Positions 16,573 through 23,893 of a stretch of 35,242 nt of DNA are shown here, piece after piece. A program made the translations under genes and the position numbers. This DNA is from Salinisphaera sp. UBA1666 (GTDB lineage: Bacteria; Pseudomonadota; Gammaproteobacteria; Nevskiales; Salinisphaeraceae), in contig DCKU01000043.1 in the NCBI GenBank assembly GCA_002320455.1, positions 1 through 35,242 on the forward strand, read 5' to 3'. The notes beneath the pieces are model-generated. The model had not been told where the DNA came from, made no database searches, and saw nothing but the letters and a program-made list of their open reading frames with translations. The number at the start of each line of letters is the position of its first letter. The stretch's first letter is position 1.

Positions 16573-17871
16573 ATGCTTATCTATCGCCATTATTCGATGG
16601 CAACGGTATTTCGCATGGCCCGTTCCAAGCACCACAATCCGATCAAGCAGATCAAAAACGATATCGACGGACTGCGAAAGGGCTATACCAAAGCGCTCTC
16701 GGGTGCGAACAAGGCGATTTACGACGGCATGGAGCAGCTCGCCGAGCACGAGCTGAACGCAATTCGTACCCATTACAGCGAAGCCCTGCAGAGCCTTGCC
16801 GCGATTCGCAGCGGCGGCTCCCCGGGCGATCTGGCTATCGCCCAGCTGCAGTTTCTTCAAGAAACCATCGACCGCGTGCTTTCTAACGCGCGCCAAAGCC
16901 TGGCTATCCTCGACAACACCCGTCGTGAAGTCAGCGAACAGTTTCGAGACGGCTGGTCGAATAACGAAAAAACTGTCAAGGACATCGGCCAAGCTGCTCA
17001 GGAAGCTGCCGAACGCGCGGCCAACAAGGCACGCGGCCAGGCCAGTCGCGCCGCTGACAAGGCCGGCGACCAGGCCGAGAACGCTGCCGACAATCTGAAA
17101 AACGAAGCCCGCCAGGCTGCCACCAAGGCCGGTGACGCAGTGGCCGGCGCCCCCGGCGCAAGCCAATCGCGCGGCTCGACAAGCCGCAAACGCGCCTCGA
17201 CTTCGGCCAGCACCAAGACCAGCACCGCCAAAAAACGCACGTCGACTAAAAGCGCGACGAGCAGCAAGTCTGCCAGCAGCGCTAACGCCGCGGGCAAGAC
17301 CGCGGCCAAGAAATCCTCGGCCTCCAAGTCGGCCAGTGCCAAATCGGCCAGCAGCAGCAAACCGGCCAAGAGCTCGTCGACCAAGACCAAATCGGCTGCG
17401 GCAGGCACGAGCAAAAAGACTGCCAGCAAGTCGTCCGCGGCCAAGAAGAGCGGTTCGACGAGCAGCGCGAATGCTGCGCCCAGCAAGACGGGCACGACAT
17501 CGAGCGCGTCTAAAAAGACGTCGACCTCAAAGACGTCAAGCTCGGCGAAGACCTCGACCACGGCCAAAAAGAGTGCGGCCAGCTCGGGCACGCGCCAGAG
17601 CAAGCGTACAAGCTCGGCCGCCAGCAAGGCCTCGTCTCAGAGCCAGAGTGGCCCGTCCGAGGCGTCGAAGGCGACCTCGAGCCAGGCCAGCTCCGCAGCC
17701 GATTCAAGCACGAAGACAGGCGCCTCCACCCCGCAGAGCAGCAGCGCCAGCACGAACGGCCCGGCCAACACACAGACCGGCACGCGGTCGAACAATACCA
17801 AGAGCGCTCAAAGCAGCACCTCGACCGAGAACAAGAAGGACAACAACGACGCGGGCAGCAATAACGGCTAG
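16573..17871 (+). CDS. PhaF-like phasin with long Lys/Ser/Ala/Thr tail
   Basis: A 432-residue protein. Residues about 15-130 form an amphipathic helical phasin-like region (GLRKGYTKALSGANKAIYDG, LAIAQLQFLQETIDRVLSNA) that would coat polyhydroxyalkanoate granules. About 140-185 is an Ala-rich helical linker. From about 190 to the end the chain is almost only Lys, Ser, Ala, Thr and Gly with KKSA/KSAS-type repeats, resembling the histone-H1-like DNA-binding tail of PhaF/AlgP, although later it shifts to Ser/Gln/Asn/Asp. The ATG at 16573 has GGAG only 4 nt away; the ATG at 16615 (MARSKHHNP) is an alternative. It is divergent from fadBA, consistent with linked fatty-acid and PHA metabolism, and is followed by a terminator. 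Phasin assignment is by architecture. Confidence 0.65.
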   Translation: MLIYRHYSMATVFRMARSKHHNPIKQIKNDIDGLRKGYTKALSGANKAIYDGMEQLAEHELNAIRTHYSEALQSLAAIRSGGSPGDLAIAQLQFLQETIDRVLSNARQSLAILDNTRREVSEQFRDGWSNNEKTVKDIGQAAQEAAERAANKARGQASRAADKAGDQAENAADNLKNEARQAATKAGDAVAGAPGASQSRGSTSRKRASTSASTKTSTAKKRTSTKSATSSKSASSANAAGKTAAKKSSASKSASAKSASSSKPAKSSSTKTKSAAAGTSKKTASKSSAAKKSGSTSSANAAPSKTGTTSSASKKTSTSKTSSSAKTSTTAKKSAASSGTRQSKRTSSAASKASSQSQSGPSEASKATSSQASSAADSSTKTGASTPQSSSASTNGPANTQTGTRSNNTKSAQSSTSTENKKDNNDAGSNNG

Positions 17872-17898
17872 ACTTCGCGTCGCTGAAAGACGCCTGAG

Positions 17899-17922
17899 GG
17901 CCGCTCACCGAGCGGCCTTTTT
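17899..17922 (+). terminator. Rho-independent terminator after the phasin-like gene
   Basis: An 8-bp perfect stem (17899-17906 with 17910-17917, 3-nt loop) is followed by T5, 27 bp after the stop codon. Confidence 0.88.
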
Positions 17923-17999
17923 GTTTGATTTTTGTTCAACCGGTACGGGCCCACGCGATGTGGCTCGTTCATGCGCCAGGCGGGGCTGGCCTTTCCTGC

Positions 18000-18932
18000 A
18001 TGCTTGATCTGGATCACAGCGCCCAACTGCTTCGTCTTCTGGCCGAGCCCACACGGCTGCGGCTGTTGTTGTTGCTGGGCGAAGAACCCCTGTCGGTGGC
18101 CGAAATCACCTCGGTCACCCAGCTCACCCAGAGCCGCATATCCACGCATCTGGCGCGCTTGCGTGAGGCCGGCCTGGTCTACGACGAGCGCGTCGGCGCC
18201 AGCGCGCGCTATCGGGTGGAGCCGACCCACTGGCCCAGCGATTTCTCCCCGCTTTGGCAACTGCTGTCTGAGCGGGTCGACGATGACCAAATTGCCCGCG
18301 ACCGCGAGCGCGCCGCTGAAATCGTGCGGCGTCGTAGCCGCGCCGGCGGCTGGGCCGAGTCGGTGGCCGGCCGCATGGAGCGCCAGTATTCGCCCGGGCG
18401 CACGTGGGAGGCCATTTCTCGCAGCATCATCGAGTGTGTCTCGTTGGGGCGTGTTCTGGACGTGGGCTCGGGCGACGGGGTGCTGGCCGAGCTGCTCTGC
18501 GAGCATGCCAAGCAGTTCACCTGCCTGGATCTGTCACCGGCGGTGATCGAGGCCGCGCGACGGCGCCTGGCAGACCGGGCCAACGTCGGCTTTCAGGTGG
18601 GGGATATGCATGCCCTGCCGTTTGCCGACGGCGTCTTTGACTCGGTGTTCATGCTGCACGCCTTGAGTTACAGTGCTGATCCGGCGTTGGCGGTGGCCCA
18701 AGCCGCCCGCGTGCTGGCGCCGGGCGGCCGCCTCGTTGTGGCCACCATCGCCGAACATGAACACGCCGCGACCGTGGCGGCATACGACCACGTCAACCTG
18801 GGCTTTCGGCCGCCACAAATCGCGGCATGGCTGAGCCAGGCGGGCCTGTCGGTCGATGCCTGTGCCGAGCGGGCCCGCGAGCGCCATCCGCCTTATTTTC
18901 GCCTGATCACGGCGAGCGCGAGCCAGCGATGA
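18000..18932 (+). CDS. ArsR-type regulator fused to a SAM-dependent methyltransferase
   Basis: A 310-residue protein. Residues about 1-75 are an ArsR-family winged helix (HSAQLLRLLAEPTRLRLLLL, then LTQSRISTHLARLREAGLVY). Residues about 140-290 are a class I methyltransferase: motif I VLDVGSGDG, motif II acidic LDLSPAVIEAARRR, motif IV FDSVFMLHAL, then ARVLAPGGRLVV. The metal-binding Cys pattern of classical ArsR/SmtB is not obvious, so an SAM or SAH signal sensed by the fused domain is plausible. The frame is open to 17925; the start at 18000 is chosen because family members begin MLDLDxxAxLxRLLA. It overlaps the next gene by ATGA. Target genes unknown. Confidence 0.85.
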   Translation: MLDLDHSAQLLRLLAEPTRLRLLLLLGEEPLSVAEITSVTQLTQSRISTHLARLREAGLVYDERVGASARYRVEPTHWPSDFSPLWQLLSERVDDDQIARDRERAAEIVRRRSRAGGWAESVAGRMERQYSPGRTWEAISRSIIECVSLGRVLDVGSGDGVLAELLCEHAKQFTCLDLSPAVIEAARRRLADRANVGFQVGDMHALPFADGVFDSVFMLHALSYSADPALAVAQAARVLAPGGRLVVATIAEHEHAATVAAYDHVNLGFRPPQIAAWLSQAGLSVDACAERARERHPPYFRLITASASQR

Positions 18933-19663
18933 CCACCACGCCCAGCCGCCGCAACCAGATCCGTATCGCTGCCGGCCTGCTGTGGGCGCTGCTGCTCGGT
19001 GCGCTTCTGCTCTGGGTGCTGCACGAAGACCTGACGATTCGCCAGATCATGGGCTTGGTCTATCGCTACGTGGTCGACAACCCCGTGGCCCCGCTGGTCT
19101 ATATCTTGATCTATGCCCTGCGCCCGCTGACCTTCTTTCCGGCCATGTGGCTCACTATTGCCGGCGGCAGCCTGTTTGGCTTCGGGCCCGGCCTGATCTA
19201 CGGCCTGATCGGCGAAAACGCCTCGGCCCAGACCGCCTATCTGCTGGCCCGCTTTTTCCGCACGGACGTCACAGGCGACGGCGACTCGGACAAAAGCCCG
19301 CGCATCGCGGCTTTTTCGCGCCTGCTGCGCGAGCAGGCCTTTCCCACGGTGCTGGTCCTGCGTGCTTCGTTCTTGCCATTTGATCTGGTCAACTATGCCT
19401 GCGGGCTGCTTCGCGTGCCGTGGGTGGCTTATACGCTGGGCAGCATCATCGGCATGTTGCCGCCCATGATCACCTTCGTCAGCTTTGGCGCCACGGTGAA
19501 CCTGCCTGAGCTGCTCGAGCAGCAGACATTCTCCCCGGACCAGCTCATCGACGGATCCCAGCTGGCGATCTCGGGTGTCCTGTTGCTAGCCAGCGCGGTG
19601 ATCGCGTTTTTTGCCCACCGCCGGCGCAAGGCGCTGGCGCGCGATCGCGGCACCCGCAATTGA
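18929..19663 (+). CDS. TVP38/TMEM64 (VTT domain) membrane protein
   Basis: A 244-residue inner-membrane protein. The start ATG overlaps the preceding stop (ATGA), showing translational coupling with the ArsR-methyltransferase. A first membrane helix at about 12-32 is followed by the VTT core: PLTFFPAMWLTIAGGSLFGF, LIYGLIGENASAQTAYLLAR, the conserved Arg-containing LVLRASFLPFDLVNY, and GSIIGMLPPMITFVSFG, with a last helix near 215-233 and a basic tail. VTT proteins are DedA relatives, proposed to act as lipid scramblases or transporters. No substrate can be assigned; the coupling to a regulator/methyltransferase is worth noting. Confidence 0.88.
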   Translation: MTTTPSRRNQIRIAAGLLWALLLGALLLWVLHEDLTIRQIMGLVYRYVVDNPVAPLVYILIYALRPLTFFPAMWLTIAGGSLFGFGPGLIYGLIGENASAQTAYLLARFFRTDVTGDGDSDKSPRIAAFSRLLREQAFPTVLVLRASFLPFDLVNYACGLLRVPWVAYTLGSIIGMLPPMITFVSFGATVNLPELLEQQTFSPDQLIDGSQLAISGVLLLASAVIAFFAHRRRKALARDRGTRN

Positions 19664-19719
19664 CCGAATCTGCGGGCTTTTGTAACTTCGTGGCTCTTCT
19701 TTCTTCCCGGGGGCGATAA

Positions 19720-20226
19720 GTGCGACACGTCCTGGCACTCGTGATCGGACTCGTCGTGCTCTGGCTGGCGCTGTCGGGTCATTACAACGTCGTTTTCCTG
19801 TCGCTGGGCGCGGTGTCCTGCGGCCTGGTGTTCTGGCTGTGCTGGCGCATGCGCCTGATCAACGATGAATGCGTGCCGATCTCGATCGTGGCGCGTCTGC
19901 CGGCCTATACCGTCTGGCTGCTGGCCGAAATCGCCCGCTCGAACGTCGAGGTGGTGCGCCAGTTGCTGGGCCCGGCGCGCAATATCCACCCGTCACTGGT
20001 TCGTGTGCGCGTCAGCCAGCGCACCGACCTCGGCCGCGCTATCTTCGCCAATTCGGTCACGTTGACACCGGGGACAGTGACCATCGAGCTGCAGGGCGGA
20101 CAGGCCGTGATCCATTCGCTTTCGCGCATTGCCGATACCGACGTCACCGAGGGCGAAATGAACGCCAAGGTCTGCTGGCTGGAAAGTCCTAGCTCTGCGC
20201 ACACCGATTCGGAGCGCACGCAATGA
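19720..20226 (+). CDS. mrpE: Mrp-type antiporter subunit E (MbhA-like)
   Basis: A 168-residue protein with GTG start (G-rich run 8 nt upstream). Two N-terminal hydrophobic segments (about 3-20 and 24-44) are followed by the PAYTVWLLAEIARSNVEV helix and a cytoplasmic ferredoxin-like domain (LGRAIFANSVTLTPGTVTIE), the signature of the PF01899-type MnhE/MrpE family. First gene of the antiporter operon, 56 bp after the VTT gene; its 3' end overlaps mrpF. Structural subunit required for complex assembly by analogy. Confidence 0.9.
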   Translation: MRHVLALVIGLVVLWLALSGHYNVVFLSLGAVSCGLVFWLCWRMRLINDECVPISIVARLPAYTVWLLAEIARSNVEVVRQLLGPARNIHPSLVRVRVSQRTDLGRAIFANSVTLTPGTVTIELQGGQAVIHSLSRIADTDVTEGEMNAKVCWLESPSSAHTDSERTQ

Positions 20227-20513
20227 TGTATGCCGCCGGGCTTGCCGGCGTGGCTGTGACCATGCTGCTGATCCTGATTCGTGTATTGCTCGGCCCCACG
20301 GTCTATGACCGCATCCTGGGCATCAATCTGTTTGGCACCAAGACCGTTCTGGTCATCGCCCTGCTGGCGTTTTTGGGCGGGCGAACCGATTACCTGGACC
20401 TTGCCCTGACCTACGCGCTGATCAACTTCATCGGCACCGTGGCGGTGTTGAAGTTCATGCAGTACGGCGATCTGGGCTGGGCCGGCGACGTCGAGGACGA
20501 CAGCGATGTTTGA
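20223..20513 (+). CDS. mrpF: Mrp-type antiporter subunit F (MbhB-like)
   Basis: A 96-residue, three-helix membrane protein. The family phrase RVLLGPTVYDRILGINLFGT and the third helix TYALINFIGTVAVLKF are clear. ATG overlaps the mrpE stop by four bases; another in-frame ATG follows at 20226. Ends with a short acidic tail (EDDSDV). Confidence 0.93.
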   Translation: MMYAAGLAGVAVTMLLILIRVLLGPTVYDRILGINLFGTKTVLVIALLAFLGGRTDYLDLALTYALINFIGTVAVLKFMQYGDLGWAGDVEDDSDV

Positions 20514-20868
20514 GGCATTCGGGCAGGCCGGGCTGTGGGCCACCGTGGCCCATGCGCTGAGCTGGGCATGTATCGGGGCCGGCGCGCTGCTGTGCATCGT
20601 GGGCGGCATCGGCATGTTGCGCCTGCCGGATCTATATACCCGTGTGCACGCGGCCTCCGTAGCTGATACCGGCGGCATGCTGTTGATTCTGCTGGGCTTG
20701 TTGATTCAGGCCAGCATCGGGCTCGTGGCCATCAAACTGGTGCTGATCATTGCCTTCTTGTTGATCACCAGCCCGACCGCGACCCATGCCATGGCCCGTG
20801 CCGCGCGACAGGACGGCGTGGACCCGGTCATCGACGACGACAACGACGATCAAGGACGCACCCGATGA
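20506..20868 (+). CDS. mrpG: Mrp-type antiporter subunit G (MbhC-like)
   Basis: A 120-residue protein with three helices and the MnhG hallmark GGIGMLRLPDLYTRVHAAS followed by a Gly-rich helix (ADTGGMLLILLGLL). Overlaps mrpF by 8 bp and the next gene by ATGA. The C-terminal tail is Asp-rich (DDDNDDQ). Confidence 0.93.
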   Translation: MFEAFGQAGLWATVAHALSWACIGAGALLCIVGGIGMLRLPDLYTRVHAASVADTGGMLLILLGLLIQASIGLVAIKLVLIIAFLLITSPTATHAMARAARQDGVDPVIDDDNDDQGRTR

Positions 20869-21437
20869 CCATAACCGCGTCGCTTGCGCTCAATTTCGGG
20901 ATGCTGGTGTTTCTGACCGCCGTGGCGCTGGCCCTGGCGCGCTGGCGTCATCTATTCCCGGTGGCCATGCTCACCGGGCTGTTCAGCCTGCTCTCGGCCA
21001 GCCTGTTCACGGTCTTGAGTGCCCCGGATGTGGCACTCACCGAGGCCGCGGTCGGCGCCGGTATCACCACGGTGCTGTTTCTGGCCACGTTCGGTCTGAC
21101 CCGCGCCCGTGAGAAGCCGGTGGAGCCCTCCCGGCGCTTGATCGGGCTGGCGGTGACCGTCATCACCGGCGCTATCCTGATCTATGCGAGCCTGGATATG
21201 CCGCACTTCGGCAGCCCCGACACGCCGGTGCAGCAGCACCCGCTGCGCGACAAGTATCTGGTGGACTCCCAGCACGAGATTCATATCCCCAACACCGTGA
21301 CCGCGGTGCTGGGCAGCTATCGCGGCTACGACACGCTGGGCGAGGTGGCCGTGGTGTTCACGGCGGGCATGGGCGCGTTGATGCTCTTGGGCCGCGGCCG
21401 GCGCGGCCGGCGCGGCCGCAAGCGTACGAAGGAGTAG
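20865..21437 (+). CDS. MbhD/MbhE-like protein: detached C-terminal part of MrpA
   Basis: A 190-residue protein. Residues about 10-85 are a DUF4040/MbhD domain with the conserved SAPDVALTEAAVGAG loop (Asp55, Glu60). Residues about 95-175 match the MbhE segment (VLGSYRGYDTLGEVAVVFTA). In Bacillus-type MrpA these pieces are fused to a large NuoL-like protein; here they are a free gene, as in Mbh hydrogenase modules. The C-terminus is very basic (RGRRGRRGRKRTKE), encoded by a 9-bp GC tandem repeat near 21390-21420. The gap to mrpB is 4 bp. Confidence 0.9.
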   Translation: MTITASLALNFGMLVFLTAVALALARWRHLFPVAMLTGLFSLLSASLFTVLSAPDVALTEAAVGAGITTVLFLATFGLTRAREKPVEPSRRLIGLAVTVITGAILIYASLDMPHFGSPDTPVQQHPLRDKYLVDSQHEIHIPNTVTAVLGSYRGYDTLGEVAVVFTAGMGALMLLGRGRRGRRGRKRTKE

Positions 21438-21441
21438 CTGC

Positions 21442-21918
21442 ATGCGCGAACATACCGTGCTGCGCATCGTCTCGCAGTTCGTCATCGCCCCGATTCTGCT
21501 CTATGCCTTCTATGTGCAGTTCCACGGCGAGTACAGCCCGGGCGGCGGCTTTCAGGCCGGCGTGATTCTGGCCACGGCCATCATTCTCTACGGGCTGATC
21601 TTTGGCGTCGAGGCCGCGCGCGTTGCCGTGCCGCCGACCCTGCTGCGTATTGGCGCCTCGCTGGGCTTGCTCATTTACGGCGGCACCGGCGTGGCCACCA
21701 TTCTGCTGGGCGGTAATTTTCTGGACTACGACCGCCTGGCCGCGCACGGCGGCCAGTACTACGGCCTGATCGTCATCGAGCTGGGCGTGGGCATCACCGT
21801 GGCTTCGGTGATGATCGCTATCTTCTATGTGTTCGCCGGGCGCGGGCGCCAGAACAACCCCGACGAAGACGAGGATCACGGCCAGGCCGACGACTACGAC
21901 GCCGACGACATCACATGA
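21442..21918 (+). CDS. mrpB: Mrp-type antiporter subunit B (MnhB/MbhF-like)
   Basis: A 158-residue membrane protein with the MnhB signature HGEYSPGGGFQAGVILATA and four hydrophobic segments. A strong AAGGAG (21428-21433) precedes the ATG, the best ribosome site in the operon. The C-terminal 25 residues are highly acidic (PDEDEDHGQADDYDADD), the opposite charge of the preceding protein's tail. The stop overlaps mrpC by ATGA. Confidence 0.94.
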   Translation: MREHTVLRIVSQFVIAPILLYAFYVQFHGEYSPGGGFQAGVILATAIILYGLIFGVEAARVAVPPTLLRIGASLGLLIYGGTGVATILLGGNFLDYDRLAAHGGQYYGLIVIELGVGITVASVMIAIFYVFAGRGRQNNPDEDEDHGQADDYDADDIT

Positions 21919-22400
21919 CCCAGTTTCTCACCGAAACCCTGCCGGGGCTGTTCAACTATTGGATCGTCATCGGGCTGATGATGATCGGTTTCTATACCGT
22001 CATCGCCCACGACAACCTGGTGAAGAAGCTCATCGGGCTGAGCGTGTTCCAGAGTGCGGTGTTCATTCTGTACATCAGCATGGGCAGCATCCATGGCTCG
22101 ACCGCGCCGATCATCATCGACGGTAATCCGGTCTATGCCCACCCGCTGCCCCAGGTGCTGATCCTGACCGCTATCGTGGTCGGCGTGTCCACCACGGCAT
22201 TGGGACTGGCGCTGATCGTACGGATCAACGAAGCCTATGGCTCTATCGAAGAGGACGACGTATTGGCTGCCGATCTAGCCACCTCGGAAGGCGAAGAAGC
22301 CCGCGAGGAAGCCCGTAGCGAGCAGGCCGAGGCCGAAGAGGCCCACGCGGCCGACGACGCCGACGACGGCACCGAGCCTACGGAGCGGCGTCCCGGATGA
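21915..22400 (+). CDS. mrpC: Mrp-type antiporter subunit C (NuoK-like)
   Basis: A 161-residue protein. Residues 1-115 are a three-helix NuoK/MnhC fold (AHDNLVKKLIGLSVFQSAVF, PLPQVLILTAIVVGVSTTAL). Residues about 115-161 form an extra, strongly acidic Glu/Asp/Ala tail not typical of the about 110-residue family. ATGA overlaps on both sides. Confidence 0.93.
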   Translation: MTQFLTETLPGLFNYWIVIGLMMIGFYTVIAHDNLVKKLIGLSVFQSAVFILYISMGSIHGSTAPIIIDGNPVYAHPLPQVLILTAIVVGVSTTALGLALIVRINEAYGSIEEDDVLAADLATSEGEEAREEARSEQAEAEEAHAADDADDGTEPTERRPG

Positions 22401-23893
22401 TTACCGCGTTTTTCAATCAGATGCCGGTGCTGGTGGTGGTGGTGCCGCTGCTGGCCGCCCCGCTCTGTGTCCTGGCACACCGGGCGTTCGCGGCCTGGCT
22501 GCTGTATGTGCTGGCCAGCTGGTCGGCCTTCGGCATGGCGTTTCTATTGTTCGTGCAGGCCAAGATCGCCGGCCAGGTCAGCTATGCCGTGGGCGACTGG
22601 GCGCCGCCGTTTGGCATCGAGCTGGTCATCGACACCTACAGCGCACTGGTGCTGCTGCTGGTGACCGGGGTGGCCGCGCTGACCGGCATCTATGCCCGCA
22701 AGAGCATCGCCTCGGAAATCACCATCGAGCGCGAATACCTGGTGTTTGCGCTGATGCTGCTGTGCCTGGCCGGGCTGATCGGCATCACCGTCACGGGGGA
22801 TGCCTTCAACCTGTTCGTGTTCCTCGAGATTTCGTCGCTGTCGTCTTATGCCTTGATTGCCATGGGCCCGAAGCGACGCGCGCTGCTGTCGTCGTTTCAG
22901 TACCTGATCATGGGCACGGTGGGCGGTACGTTCCTGCTCATCGGTATTGGCCTAATCTTCATGATGACCGGCACGCTCAACATGGCCGATCTGGCCGAGC
23001 GTCTGCCGGGGGTATATGACACACGAACCGTGCAAGCCGGGCTGGCCTTCGTGGTAGTGGGTCTGTCGCTCAAGGCCGCCCTCATGCCGGCGCATATCTG
23101 GCTCCCCAACGCCTATACCTATGCCCCGTCCACGGTGTCGGCGTTCATCGCGGCCACGGCCACCAAGGTCGCTGTTTATGCGCTGTTTCGTTTCGTGTTC
23201 ACGATATTCGGCGTGGGCTATGCCTTCGGCTCGCTGCCGCTGGGCACGCTACTGCTGACGCTGGCCGCTATATCCATGATCGCGGGCTCGCTGGCGTCGA
23301 TCTTCCAGACCGATGTGAAACGCCTGCTGGCTTGGTCGAGTGTGGCCCAGATGGGCTATATCGTGGCCGGGTTCGCGCTGGCCAGCACGGCCGGCGTATC
23401 CGCCGGGCTCGTGCATCTGCTCAACCACGGCATCATCAAGGGTGCGCTGTTCATGGCTGTGGGGGCCATGATCTGGCGCGTACGGGCCTCCTCAATCAAC
23501 GACCTGGCCGGTCTGGGGCGTGCCATGCCGTTGACCTCGGCGGCGTTCGTGGTCGGCGGCCTGAGCCTGATCGGTGTGCCGGCCACGGCCGGTTTCATCA
23601 GCAAGTGGGCGCTTTTAAGCGCGTTGTTCGAGGCCGGGCGCTACGGCGTCATGGCCGTGCTGCTGGTGGCCTCGCTGTTGTCGATCATCTACGTAGGCCG
23701 CGTGATCGAAGCCCTGTACTTCCGCCCGCTACCCGACGATGTATCCCATCACCAACACGGCGAGGCCCCGCTGGGTATGCAAGTCGCCACCTGGGCGCTC
23801 ATCGCGATCAATATCGCCATCGGCGTACATGCCACGCCCGAGCTTGAAGCCACCGGCCGCGCGGCGGCCCTGCTCGTCGGGGGTGGCACATGA
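22397..23893 (+). CDS. mrpD: Mrp-type antiporter subunit D (NuoN/M-like proton-translocating subunit)
   Basis: A 498-residue protein with about 14 helices. The residues that carry protons in this superfamily are present: Glu144 in LFVFLEISSLSSYAL, Lys226 in VGLSLKAALMPAHIWLP and Lys257 in ATATKVAVYALF. TM11-12 region GLVHLLNHGIIKGALFMAVG carries the conserved His/Lys. Coupled by ATGA to mrpC and to the next gene. This is the canonical D subunit of the complex. Confidence 0.94.
   Translation: MITAFFNQMPVLVVVVPLLAAPLCVLAHRAFAAWLLYVLASWSAFGMAFLLFVQAKIAGQVSYAVGDWAPPFGIELVIDTYSALVLLLVTGVAALTGIYARKSIASEITIEREYLVFALMLLCLAGLIGITVTGDAFNLFVFLEISSLSSYALIAMGPKRRALLSSFQYLIMGTVGGTFLLIGIGLIFMMTGTLNMADLAERLPGVYDTRTVQAGLAFVVVGLSLKAALMPAHIWLPNAYTYAPSTVSAFIAATATKVAVYALFRFVFTIFGVGYAFGSLPLGTLLLTLAAISMIAGSLASIFQTDVKRLLAWSSVAQMGYIVAGFALASTAGVSAGLVHLLNHGIIKGALFMAVGAMIWRVRASSINDLAGLGRAMPLTSAAFVVGGLSLIGVPATAGFISKWALLSALFEAGRYGVMAVLLVASLLSIIYVGRVIEALYFRPLPDDVSHHQHGEAPLGMQVATWALIAINIAIGVHATPELEATGRAAALLVGGGT

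Noticed and set aside
16998..17627. A 209-codon minus-strand frame rich in Leu/Ala/Val that looks like a membrane protein
   Set aside because: It is the antisense of the Lys/Ser/Ala repeat tail; its hydrophobic look is a by-product of the repeat codons.
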